Positions 18,101 to 25,088 of a stretch of DNA of 64,000 nt are shown piece after piece. The translations under genes were made by a program, and so were the position numbers. The notes under the pieces are model-generated. The model did no database searches. It saw nothing but the letters and a program-made list of their open reading frames with translations, and had not been told where the DNA came from. Numbering within the stretch: the stretch's first letter is position 1; the number at the start of each line of letters is the position of its first letter. The stretch spans positions 412,009 through 476,008 of the forward strand of contig RXJG01000004.1 of the NCBI GenBank assembly GCA_003963365.1. Reading direction: 5' to 3'. The DNA is from Sphingobacteriales bacterium. Its GTDB lineage: Bacteria > Bacteroidota > Bacteroidia > Chitinophagales > Chitinophagaceae.

Positions 18101-18581
18101 CAAACAATACATTTTGTACCAGTATATTGGCAATGGCTTCTTTAATTTGTTTTTTTAATAGATTATGATCGCTGGTATAATACAGGATGGCTTTATTATT
18201 TACCAGTTTGGTTACACCACCGGTATTTTGCCAGTCGATACCCAACCCAATATTGGACTGCTGGTATTCATCATAGCTATTATACAGTACCAGGTTAGCC
18301 CTGCGCTGTAAACCATATTCCACAAATTTTTCAATGCCGGGCAGTTCCTGCTCTGCCACCTGCACTACAAACTTTGCCAGCTCTAAACCGTTTTGAGAGA
18401 AATAAACGTTGAAATTCTCACTTTGATAGTAACGCCATTTTAATTTCTTGTACTGAACCCTGTTTTTACCAAACTCAACAGAATTGACCTGTGCCTGGGA
18501 TATAAATGGAGCAATGGCCACTAAAAAAATAAAAAGGGATAAGATGTTTTTCTTGCGTCTGTTAATCTTATAATTTGCCAT
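15156..18581 (-). CDS. TolB-like beta-propeller and beta-barrel outer-membrane protein
   Basis: The 1141-residue protein has a signal peptide (about 1-32, ending SQAQ), a region resembling peptidase-MA-like proteins (about 35-290) without a clear HExxH, a TolB/DPP-IV-like beta-propeller (about 300-560; LAWDPKGTRLAVVV, LIFSGVKNGHSDIYVY, GILYSSNRP), and a C-terminal Omp85/D15-like barrel (GFGARSTLLGYFIRFDAGWP) ending in Phe. Bacteroidota proteins of this type are often labelled TolB-like; the role is unknown. I chose the ATG at 18581 because it starts the signal peptide. It stands alone. Confidence 0.85.
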   Translation of the reverse strand: MANYKINRRKKNILSLFIFLVAIAPFISQAQVNSVEFGKNRVQYKKLKWRYYQSENFNVYFSQNGLELAKFVVQVAEQELPGIEKFVEYGLQRRANLVLYNSYDEYQQSNIGLGIDWQNTGGVTKLVNNKAILYYTSDHNLLKKQIKEAIANILVQNVLFGDDIGEFASNQALLDLPKWMTDGYIAYVGENWSTALDDQLKSAILGNDYKTFYHFAFDKPLLAGHAFWNYIEEKYKKENVTYLLYLSRIYKNVNRACEQISKKKLKPLLAEFMEYTTKKYYDDIRGRKNAPKGKLSVLKEISNNTDYYRFEANPQPKSFTYALVEFKKGLQKVILVENFTERKVLWKNGVRNLEQDVNPNYPVLAWDPKGTRLAVVVMEEGQIKFFVYDLLRRLKTEKQTLTEKFDQIQDMKYMLDANSLIFSGVKNGHSDIYVYKIKDMKLEQITNDVYDDIDPSFAAFPGKSGILYSSNRPSPEAVSADTVLPSNNRYNIFLVDNWNKSEFKQISKLTNLKMGNARYPSQYNTNHFTFVADENGVANRYAGFFRSQRAGIDTVVVIGDEVLRNPDPLELDSTLKAWNKQEPDSVGYFSITVDSTYSFPISNYQSGLLESRISGDNGQVTEVTRQGDFKFLYKLKVDEQTLRKRNVNPRPTDYVKRLIKAERIAKGEVLEVKQPSTSDTTNKNDFFQSEFANDKSDSIDAAKAKSLPDEQTGQPNPLKKSKLFQYIKKYSADYAMVGFNNNILVSRYQTYAGGAGPIKLANQNALNGMIRVGISDLMEDYKFIGAIRPSTNLKDNEVLFGFINLKRRLDWGLTYYRSSAEVGIQADPTASIYLLGKSISNIYQLNLTYPFNKVKSLRYVGGLREDRIVVKSTSDFNGLGLKVPDATRRFVLNRLEYVHDNTLNPALNIWKGFRYKVYMDLNVLTGNKSQLTYNFGTDIRNYLPIYRNFVWAVRGALDVSWGTQKIVYYLGGTDGWLMFGNNGNPGSEKYFLSANRPAADQSYAYQSLAVNLRGFKQNVANGNNAVIINSELRLPLFTTFINRPINNAFLRNFQLVQFFDMGTAWNGAYKGIARPSVTYSQPGNPVSILVKTPGIGPFVAGYGFGARSTLLGYFIRFDAGWPVDVFFKGKPQMYVSLGLDF

Positions 18582-18662
18582 ACCAAACCTATTGGAGTTT
18601 AAAATTAGCCCTTTCGCAGTAATGTGTAAAATCATTTTAAACCGCTAAAAAACTGTTGTAAT

Positions 18663-19304
18663 ATGTTTAACATTCAATCCTTCACTTTCAACCCGGTTCA
18701 GGAAAATACCTATATCCTTTACAACGAATCGGGGACTTGTATTGTTATTGATCCCGGTTGTTATTTTGACGAAGAAAAGGAAGAACTGCAGGATTTTATC
18801 AGCAAGAGCAGGCTAACCCCTAAAATGCTGCTTAATACGCATTGCCACCTCGATCATGTTTTTGGGAATAAGTTCGTAGCAGAGAATTATGGGCTGATTT
18901 TGCATATTCATGAAAAAGAAAAGCCGGTACTGGAACGGGCTCCAACTTCAGGCCTTATGTGGAACCTGCCTTTTAATAATTATACCGGGGAACTGGTTTA
19001 TTTAAAAGAAGGAGATACGATTGAACTGGGTGAAGACAAGCTGAAAATATTATTTGCACCCGGCCACTCACCCGGTAGCGTATGTTTTTATTGTGCCGAA
19101 CAGGGTTTTGTAATTGGTGGTGATGTGTTGTTCAGGCAAAGTATTGGACGAACGGATTTGCCCGGAGGTAATCATCAAACCTTACTCAACAGCATCCGCA
19201 CCCAATTGTTTGTATTGCCCGATGATACCATTGTTTATTCAGGCCATGGTGAGAAAACAACTATAGGTTTTGAAAAACGGAACAATCCTTTTTTAAATCA
19301 TTAA
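18663..19304 (+). CDS. MBL-fold metallo-hydrolase (glyoxalase II-like)
   Basis: The 213-residue metallo-beta-lactamase-fold enzyme contains the metal motif THCHLDH (about residues 59-65), a downstream GHSP His (about 137), GGDVLF with the bridging Asp (about 158) and SGHGEKT (about 199). This set matches the glyoxalase II/YcbL subgroup, which hydrolyses thioesters such as S-lactoylglutathione, but it lacks the C-terminal substrate-binding domain of true GloB. Its last bases overlap the stop of the convergent flippase gene. Confidence 0.9.
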   Translation: MFNIQSFTFNPVQENTYILYNESGTCIVIDPGCYFDEEKEELQDFISKSRLTPKMLLNTHCHLDHVFGNKFVAENYGLILHIHEKEKPVLERAPTSGLMWNLPFNNYTGELVYLKEGDTIELGEDKLKILFAPGHSPGSVCFYCAEQGFVIGGDVLFRQSIGRTDLPGGNHQTLLNSIRTQLFVLPDDTIVYSGHGEKTTIGFEKRNNPFLNH

Positions 19305-20800
19305 ATATACTTGCCAATAAAAGGAAGTTTTTGAAATTCTTTCCTTTCTATTCTTACAATAAACAAACAATAAGCTCCCAGCAAAAGTGTTGCGCTGATA
19401 TATTTTAATAATGTGTTGTCAATAGCAGCATTAATTCCTTTGTGAATAAAAAAGAGCAATACCACAATTACTATATAAGCCGTAAGTTTTTTTGTAGCGT
19501 ATGGAATGCGGTAATGTTTTTGTCCCCACACATAAGAGATCACCATCATGCTTCCATAGCAGGCAAAAGTAGCCCAGGCACAAGCCATATAACTGAAGTG
19601 TGGAATAAAAATATAATTGATGATTAAAGTGATTACTGCCCCAATAACAGTGATCCATGCACCGGCCATTGTTTTGTTGGTGAGTTTATACCAGATGGAG
19701 AGATTGTAATAAATACCCAGGAACATATTGGCGAGTAAAAGAATGGGTACTACTTTCAGCCCGGTCCACATTTTTTTATTCTGTATAAAATATTTCCAAA
19801 CGTCTAAGTAAAGTGCCACTACCAGGAACATAACCGTAATGATAATTACAAAAAACTTCATCACCCTGGCATACACTTTATGGGCATCTTGTCCTTCGGC
19901 CTGTTTAAAGAAAAATGGTTCGGCACCCATACGAAATGCCTGTATGAACAGAGAAATTAATATCGATAGTTTGTAACAGGCACTGTAAATACCCACTTCG
20001 GCCCTGGCGGCTATTTCATTTTTTACCGGGGCCCACCAGCCTAACATGATACGATCAAATGTTTCATTGATCATTCCACCAAAACCGGCAACAATGAGTG
20101 GGAGGGAATAGATCATCATTTGTTTCCATAATTCTTTATTAAACTGCCAGCGGAATTGTAAAAACTCTTTTGATAATAATAATAAGGTGATGATGGATTG
20201 TACCAGGTTGGCTATAATAACATAACCCACGCCGATTTCCGGCTTATAGAACAGCAGTAACACACTGTTCGGATTCTCTGCATATATCCTTGGACAAACA
20301 GATAAAAAGAAATAGGTAACAAGGATATTAATGATGATTCCGGATATTCTTACAAAAGCAAATTTAACGGGCCGCCCATCCTGCCGGAGTTTGGCAAACG
20401 GTAAAGTTGATAAGGTGTCAAAGGCGATGATAAAAGCACTCCAGGTAATATACTCAGGATGCTCCTTAATGCTGATAATATTAGCCAGTGATGAATTAAA
20501 AAAAATCAATAATGCGGTAAGAAATAAAGTACTGCTTAGTAAAGAAACCGTAGCGGTATTATAAATATCTTTCTTAAACTCATCCTTCTGCACATAACGG
20601 AAATAAGCCGTTTCGATGCCATAGGTGAAGATGACATTTAAAAAAGGGATGGCGGCATATACCAAACTCATTTCTCCGTAACCGGAGTCGGACAGCTTTA
20701 AGGTGAGGTAGGGTGTGAGCAGGTAATTTAAAAAACGGGCAGCAATGGAACTGGCTCCGTACCATATAGTTTGCCCGGCTAATTTTTTAATACTGCTCAA
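19301..20800 (-). CDS. Polysaccharide flippase (MOP/Wzx-like)
   Basis: A roughly 499-residue membrane protein with 12-14 hydrophobic segments and the N-terminal pattern IKKLAGQTIWYGASSIAARFLNYLLTPYLT typical of Wzx/oligosaccharide flippases of the MOP superfamily, which move lipid-linked sugars across the inner membrane. I chose a TTG start at 20800 (then SSIKKLAGQT), since the family normally begins there; an upstream TTG at 20866 would add 22 atypical residues. No glycosyltransferase cluster is next to it. It overlaps the convergent MBL gene by 4 nt. Confidence 0.87.
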   Translation of the reverse strand: MSSIKKLAGQTIWYGASSIAARFLNYLLTPYLTLKLSDSGYGEMSLVYAAIPFLNVIFTYGIETAYFRYVQKDEFKKDIYNTATVSLLSSTLFLTALLIFFNSSLANIISIKEHPEYITWSAFIIAFDTLSTLPFAKLRQDGRPVKFAFVRISGIIINILVTYFFLSVCPRIYAENPNSVLLLFYKPEIGVGYVIIANLVQSIITLLLLSKEFLQFRWQFNKELWKQMMIYSLPLIVAGFGGMINETFDRIMLGWWAPVKNEIAARAEVGIYSACYKLSILISLFIQAFRMGAEPFFFKQAEGQDAHKVYARVMKFFVIIITVMFLVVALYLDVWKYFIQNKKMWTGLKVVPILLLANMFLGIYYNLSIWYKLTNKTMAGAWITVIGAVITLIINYIFIPHFSYMACAWATFACYGSMMVISYVWGQKHYRIPYATKKLTAYIVIVVLLFFIHKGINAAIDNTLLKYISATLLLGAYCLFIVRIERKEFQKLPFIGKYI

Positions 20801-20910
20801 AGGGGTTAGTAATTTTTTGTAAAAATAATGTTTGCAAATGATACGCCAGTTTAAACCTGCTTGCAACCAAAAAGCTGAATATCGTATCTTACAGCTATAA
20901 AATTTTTGTT

Positions 20911-21540
20911 ATGAGAAAAATTATATTCCTGGCTGCTATGTTAATCGCCAGCAGGGTAGTTTCTGCCCAATCATATGAAGGTACTGTTGATTATCAAAAG
21001 AACAAACAACCCACCGCTGTTATTGAACTTCCTTACCCGCCGGGAGTGGTGGAAGATGCTATAAAAGATAAAATGAAAAGAATGGGCTACTCAGGCAAAG
21101 AGAGTAAAGGCTTTATTGTTTTTAAAGGAGTAAGAGATTCCACCGGTAAGGAGATGGATTACCTGGTAAGAGTGGAACGCAAAAGCCGTAAAGAAAGAGA
21201 TGAAAGTGTGGTGTACTTGTTTGGACAGGGAGCGAATATTGATATGACAAAAACGGGAGGGGGTAGTGATATCGATTACCTGAAAACGCAGCTGAATAAA
21301 ATGCAGCCGGATATTGAAGCTTATAATTTAGAAGTACAGATAGCAGACCAGGAAGAAACGGTTAAGAAAGCTCAAAGGAAATTTGATAAACTGCAGGATG
21401 ATCAAAAAAGCCTGGAGAAAAAATTAAAGAGGCTGCAGGATGATATTGTTGATAATAAGAAGGACCAGGATAACCAGCAGAAAGAAATAGAGAACCAGAA
21501 GAAGATACTGGACACTTTAAAAGCAAAACGTAAAGGATAG
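20911..21540 (+). CDS. Secreted coiled-coil protein of unknown function
   Basis: The 209-residue protein has a signal peptide (about 1-19, VSAQ), a small globular part (about 20-115) and a long Lys/Glu/Gln-rich coiled coil (about 120-209; DKLQDDQKSLEKKLKRLQDD). It is probably periplasmic. No family recognised. It is a single-gene unit ended by a hairpin terminator. Confidence 0.75.
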   Translation: MRKIIFLAAMLIASRVVSAQSYEGTVDYQKNKQPTAVIELPYPPGVVEDAIKDKMKRMGYSGKESKGFIVFKGVRDSTGKEMDYLVRVERKSRKERDESVVYLFGQGANIDMTKTGGGSDIDYLKTQLNKMQPDIEAYNLEVQIADQEETVKKAQRKFDKLQDDQKSLEKKLKRLQDDIVDNKKDQDNQQKEIENQKKILDTLKAKRKG

Positions 21541-21559
21541 TTTCAAATCGTTTATAATG

Positions 21560-21592
21560 AAATAAGCCTCCTGATATCGGGAGGCTTATTTT
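21560..21592. terminator. Intrinsic terminator
   Basis: Stem AATAAGCCTCC / GGGAGGCTTATT with loop TGATATC, then a T-run on the plus strand. It ends the coiled-coil gene and overlaps the end of convergent arfB. Confidence 0.85.
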
Positions 21593-21988
21593 TTAATAGC
21601 GTATTTTTTTTCGGCCTTGTTTTATATCTGCATTACGTTTTTTGCTTTCTATTCTTTTTTCTTTGGAAGCTTTTGATGGTTTGGTGGAAATCCTTGCTTT
21701 CTTTTTAGTTAGTGCCTGTTTTACCAACTCATTCATCTTACGTACCACTTCTTCTTTATTACTGAGCTGACTGCGATGCACCTGAGATTTTACCACCACA
21801 TAACCTTCAGTGTTTATCTTATTAACCAGTTTTTCTTTTAACCGCTGCTTTTCTTCTTCGTTAAATAATAAAGAAGCATCCGGGCTCCAGAAACCGATGA
21901 CCATGGTTTCTACTTTGTTTACATTCTGTCCGCCTTTGCCTCCGCTACGGGCTGTTTGAAATTGTATTTCCTTACTGATGTCAATCAT
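21593..21988 (-). CDS. arfB: Alternative ribosome-rescue factor / peptidyl-tRNA hydrolase ArfB
   Basis: The 131-residue protein has the release-factor GGQ motif (RSGGKGGQNVNK, about residues 14-25) and no codon-recognition domains, with a basic C-terminal tail (KASKEKRIESKKRNADIKQGRKK) that in ArfB/YaeJ enters the empty mRNA channel of stalled ribosomes. It hydrolyses peptidyl-tRNA on non-stop ribosomes. A 119-bp copy of its 5' end plus a few leader bases occurs 2.7 kb downstream (24620-24738). Confidence 0.93.
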   Translation of the reverse strand: MIDISKEIQFQTARSGGKGGQNVNKVETMVIGFWSPDASLLFNEEEKQRLKEKLVNKINTEGYVVVKSQVHRSQLSNKEEVVRKMNELVKQALTKKKARISTKPSKASKEKRIESKKRNADIKQGRKKIRY

Positions 21989-22181
21989 GAATGCAAGTTA
22001 AGCTGTTGCCAACATAGCATAAAAATTACCAGTTTGTGGTATTGCATTAACAAAATTTCTTCCTACCTTTTCTTAATTTATGAAGCTTATCAAACACCTT
22101 ATAATACGGGAACACAGCCCACCTTACCACCTCTCACGGTAATCTTTAATTAAAAATTTTAAGCTCCAAAATTTAAGACAA

Positions 22182-22721
22182 ATGAAAAAAATCATTCTTT
22201 CTAGTTGTGTTATAATTGTTTTGACCCTTACTGCAACAAGCCAAATTACTAAAGGATTTTGGTTTCTCTCGGGGAATGCGAATTTTTCAACATTAAAGAG
22301 TGCAAGTGATGCATCTGTAAAATACAAGCAAACCGATATTCAGATTAGCGGTAGTGTTGGGCATTTTGTTTTGGATAAATTTGCTGTTGGTCTCCGGCCT
22401 TGGTTAGGTTATGGTAGTAATAATTTAGGAAATTCAAGCACTGTTTTTAATATAGGCCCATTCGTCCGCTATTATATATTGCCGTCAGGTAAGATTGTTA
22501 ACATAATAACAGATGCAAGCTTTTCACATGGATTTTTTTCGGGTGGGAATAACTCAAATACTTTGTCTTTCTATGCGGGACCTGTAATTTATTTTAATAC
22601 AAGTGTAGGCATGGAATTCTTATTGGGATATTCTACAATAAAAAATGTAGGATATGCAGGACATGACTCTAGAACACAGTTAGCAATTGGGTTTCAATTT
22701 CATTTGGAAAAAGAAAAATAA
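22182..22721 (+). CDS. Small outer-membrane beta-barrel protein
   Basis: The 179-residue protein has a signal peptide (about 1-20, TATSQ) followed by alternating short beta strands with Gly/Asn turns (GNANFSTLK, GLRPWLGYGSNNLG, IGPFVRYYILPSGK, LAIGFQFHLE), fitting an eight-stranded OmpX/OmpW-like barrel. Function unknown. It precedes the T9SS cargo gene by 22 nt in the same direction, so they may be co-expressed. Confidence 0.78.
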   Translation: MKKIILSSCVIIVLTLTATSQITKGFWFLSGNANFSTLKSASDASVKYKQTDIQISGSVGHFVLDKFAVGLRPWLGYGSNNLGNSSTVFNIGPFVRYYILPSGKIVNIITDASFSHGFFSGGNNSNTLSFYAGPVIYFNTSVGMEFLLGYSTIKNVGYAGHDSRTQLAIGFQFHLEKEK

Positions 22722-22743
22722 CCTTTACTAAAAACATATTATC

Positions 22744-24519
22744 ATGAAAAATTATTTTATAAAACTTGTCAGTTTATTCACATTCACACTACTAAATTTT
22801 GTTTGTTTTTCTCAGACTATTATAGACTACAGCAATTGGACAACTGCTTCTGGCTGTAACATCTTTTCAGTTCCGAATAATGCCTCGACTGTAGTTAATG
22901 TTCCTTGTACAATCAATGGGGCAAATGCAAATATTGCCCATCTAACGGCGGTAGGACAGCCTACTTATGATAATACCAACCAAACAGTTAATCTTATTAG
23001 TGAAACAAGAAATAATGGAAGTGAAAACAGAGGAACTGAATATAGAATTACTGTAAATTTCAAGCAAGGATACAGTTATAAAATAACTATTATAGCTGAA
23101 AGAATTATGCAACAACAAATCGGTGCTAATGTTAACCTGCGAACTGATTTAAATAACGGAGGAAGCAGTAGTAATAATCTATGTAATGGAACGGATATTA
23201 TTAACGCAAGCACGTCAGGAGATCTTAAAAAGAGTGTGGCTGTAACAAATTCAGATTTTACAAATATTAATGCAGCTACTTATGTATTTGATTATCCATC
23301 TTTGTCCTCGAATGAATCTTATCTAATGATTGCAGCAATTCCACCAGCAAACTCTGTTAATCAAACAATACTTATAAAACAAATAAAAATAGAAGAAACT
23401 GCCCCAGCAGCATCATTCTCCATTTCATCATCCATTTCATCAATGGTATGCGGGACAACAAACCCTGTAACTTTTACAATAAACAACAGCAATAATACAA
23501 CGGGTATTACCGGTTATACATGGAATGTGGGTACAGTACCCAATGGCTGGTTATATAACGGCATTGCAGCACCGGCAACTATACCGGTAACATCAGCAAC
23601 ACTATCAACATTAAGTCTTACGCCCGACTGCGGCAAAGCCTTAAGTAATGTTTCTGCCACGGTTACGGCTAATGGCTCTAATTATAATACTACCAACAGC
23701 AGCTCAATTTCCATTACCCAACCATCCTTTGCTATCAGCGGCAGCAGTTCCTTATGCAGCGGCTCGGGCACATATTCCATAACAGGTATGCCCTGTAATG
23801 CATCCGTTGCATGGGCAGTGCCACCATCTAATATGGCTAACTTAAGCAGTTTAACAACATCCCCTACCACTATGACCTATGCAGGTACCAGTGGCAGTTT
23901 TACACTTTCGGCTAATGTTACTTCCTGTAATGTAACGACGCCTGTTACCTTACCGGTTCATGTGGGGCCCTATACTAGTTCCAACTATTCATTATCAGTA
24001 AATGGAGTCACAGGCAGCAACCCGTTGTACTGGTGCCCTAACCAGAATTATACATTTTCTGTACTGGGTGGCAGTGGGTCTAATTATAACTGGTCAGTTC
24101 CCAGTGGCTGGAGTATTTTATACAATGCGGGTACTCCATTAGCCTTAAGATCGCCATCAGGAACAACACCGGCTACAGGAACAGTAAGTGTTAGTTTTAC
24201 AGAGCCATGCGGAACCACCGTTACTTTAAATAAAACAGTTATCTACAGTAATGGTTGTTCTGGTAATTCCATTTACTCTGTATCGCCTAATCCTGCCAGC
24301 ACTAATATTACTATTGCCTGTATCAGTCTTCAAACTTATTGCAATATTGCCGCTGTTCAAATAACTGATATAAACGGAACGGTGATGAGCAGCCAGTCAT
24401 GGTCTTATACCAACCAGCAGGTGCAGATGCCTGTTTATTTTTTACAGAACGGAACGTATATAGCAAGGATTTATAGTGGCACACAGTGGTATTCGGTTAC
24501 CTTTTTTGTGCAGCATTAA
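22744..24519 (+). CDS. Secreted protein with type IX secretion (T9SS) C-terminal sorting domain
   Basis: The 591-residue protein has a signal peptide (about 1-24, VCFSQ), an N-terminal carbohydrate-module-like beta domain (about 30-215), Ser/Thr/Asn-rich PKD/Ig-like repeats (about 225-500; YTWNVGT, YNWSVPSGWSI) and a type A sorting domain (about 510-591; YSVSPNPASTNITI, ITDINGTVM, LQNGTYIARIY). It should be exported through T9SS and attached to the surface or released. No catalytic motif seen. The substrate-like N domain is my inference. Confidence 0.87.
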   Translation: MKNYFIKLVSLFTFTLLNFVCFSQTIIDYSNWTTASGCNIFSVPNNASTVVNVPCTINGANANIAHLTAVGQPTYDNTNQTVNLISETRNNGSENRGTEYRITVNFKQGYSYKITIIAERIMQQQIGANVNLRTDLNNGGSSSNNLCNGTDIINASTSGDLKKSVAVTNSDFTNINAATYVFDYPSLSSNESYLMIAAIPPANSVNQTILIKQIKIEETAPAASFSISSSISSMVCGTTNPVTFTINNSNNTTGITGYTWNVGTVPNGWLYNGIAAPATIPVTSATLSTLSLTPDCGKALSNVSATVTANGSNYNTTNSSSISITQPSFAISGSSSLCSGSGTYSITGMPCNASVAWAVPPSNMANLSSLTTSPTTMTYAGTSGSFTLSANVTSCNVTTPVTLPVHVGPYTSSNYSLSVNGVTGSNPLYWCPNQNYTFSVLGGSGSNYNWSVPSGWSILYNAGTPLALRSPSGTTPATGTVSVSFTEPCGTTVTLNKTVIYSNGCSGNSIYSVSPNPASTNITIACISLQTYCNIAAVQITDINGTVMSSQSWSYTNQQVQMPVYFLQNGTYIARIYSGTQWYSVTFFVQH

Positions 24520-24536
24520 ATTTTTTAAAAAGAATT

Positions 24537-24577
24537 AAAAGCTGTTACTGATCTTGAATTAGTGACAGCTTTTATTA
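24537..24577 (+). terminator. Intrinsic terminator
   Basis: Imperfect stem AAAAGCTGTTACT / AGTGACAGCTTTT with a loop of about 11 nt, followed by TATTATTT, 18 nt after the T9SS protein stop. Confidence 0.75.
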
Positions 24578-24619
24578 TTTAGCATACTTAACGCAATGAA
24601 AAGCTATTACAACATATCG

Positions 24620-24738
24620 GGGCTCCAGAAACCGATGACCATGGTTTCTACTTTGTTTACATTTTGTCCTCCTTTGCCTCCGCTACGGGCTGTTTGAAAT
24701 TGTATTTCCTTACTGATGTCAATCATGAATGCAATTTA
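24620..24738 (-). pseudogene. Duplicated 5' fragment of arfB
   Basis: This block matches 21882-22000 (constant offset 2738) with three mismatches by eye. It contains the ArfB start codon (24726), the first 36 codons including the GGQ motif, and about 12 bases of leader. After the codons for GFWSP the frame reads DML and stops, leaving a roughly 39-residue remnant with no basic tail. Sequence on both sides differs from the arfB locus, so this is a short segmental duplication rather than a tandem copy. Confidence 0.88.
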
Positions 24739-24760
24739 ATATTAATAATGTATGACAGCT

Positions 24761-24974
24761 GCCCGTCTGAATCCCGACGCAGGCGGGAGTTTGGCGGGTA
24801 AAGAAAGAAGTTGTTTTTCTATGTGTCAGTCAGTTTGTTCAACATAGTTCTGAACGATGAAGTGAGTGACACAACCGGCGATGCCCAAAGCTTCCACTGC
24901 CGGTAACAAAATCATCCTCCAAATAACTATTATCATTACCGGCAGACTCCCGCAAGGCTGGACTCAGAACGGGC
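24761..24974. repeat. Large nested palindromic element, non-coding
   Basis: Outer arms (24761-24790 and 24946-24974) are imperfect inverted repeats starting GCCCGTCTGA and ending AGAACGGGC. Inside are hairpin TGTGTCAGTCA (24822-24832) with TGAGTGACACA (24863-24873) plus GTTCA/TGAAC, and hairpin GCCGGTAA (24899-24906) with TTACCGGC (24936-24943). The left arm alone folds (TCCCG...CGGGA, 24772-24788). GCCGGTAA recurs near 24979 and 25033. Within the 24520-25088 gap I see no gene other than the arfB fragment. It may be a miniature element or structured RNA; nifJ transcription must start in or after it. Confidence 0.6.
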
Positions 24975-25088
24975 CCGGCCGGTAATTATCATATACAACC
25001 TTGACAAGTGTCAGCCGCTGCCCCTGACCAAGCCGGTAATTTAGACCCCTGAAATCAAACGTTCTTACACCAACCAAAAAATTTGATT

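Noticed and set aside
21593-24738. Composite transposon bounded by the two arfB segments
   Set aside because: The repeated segments are gene sequence without transposase, terminal inverted repeats or target duplications.
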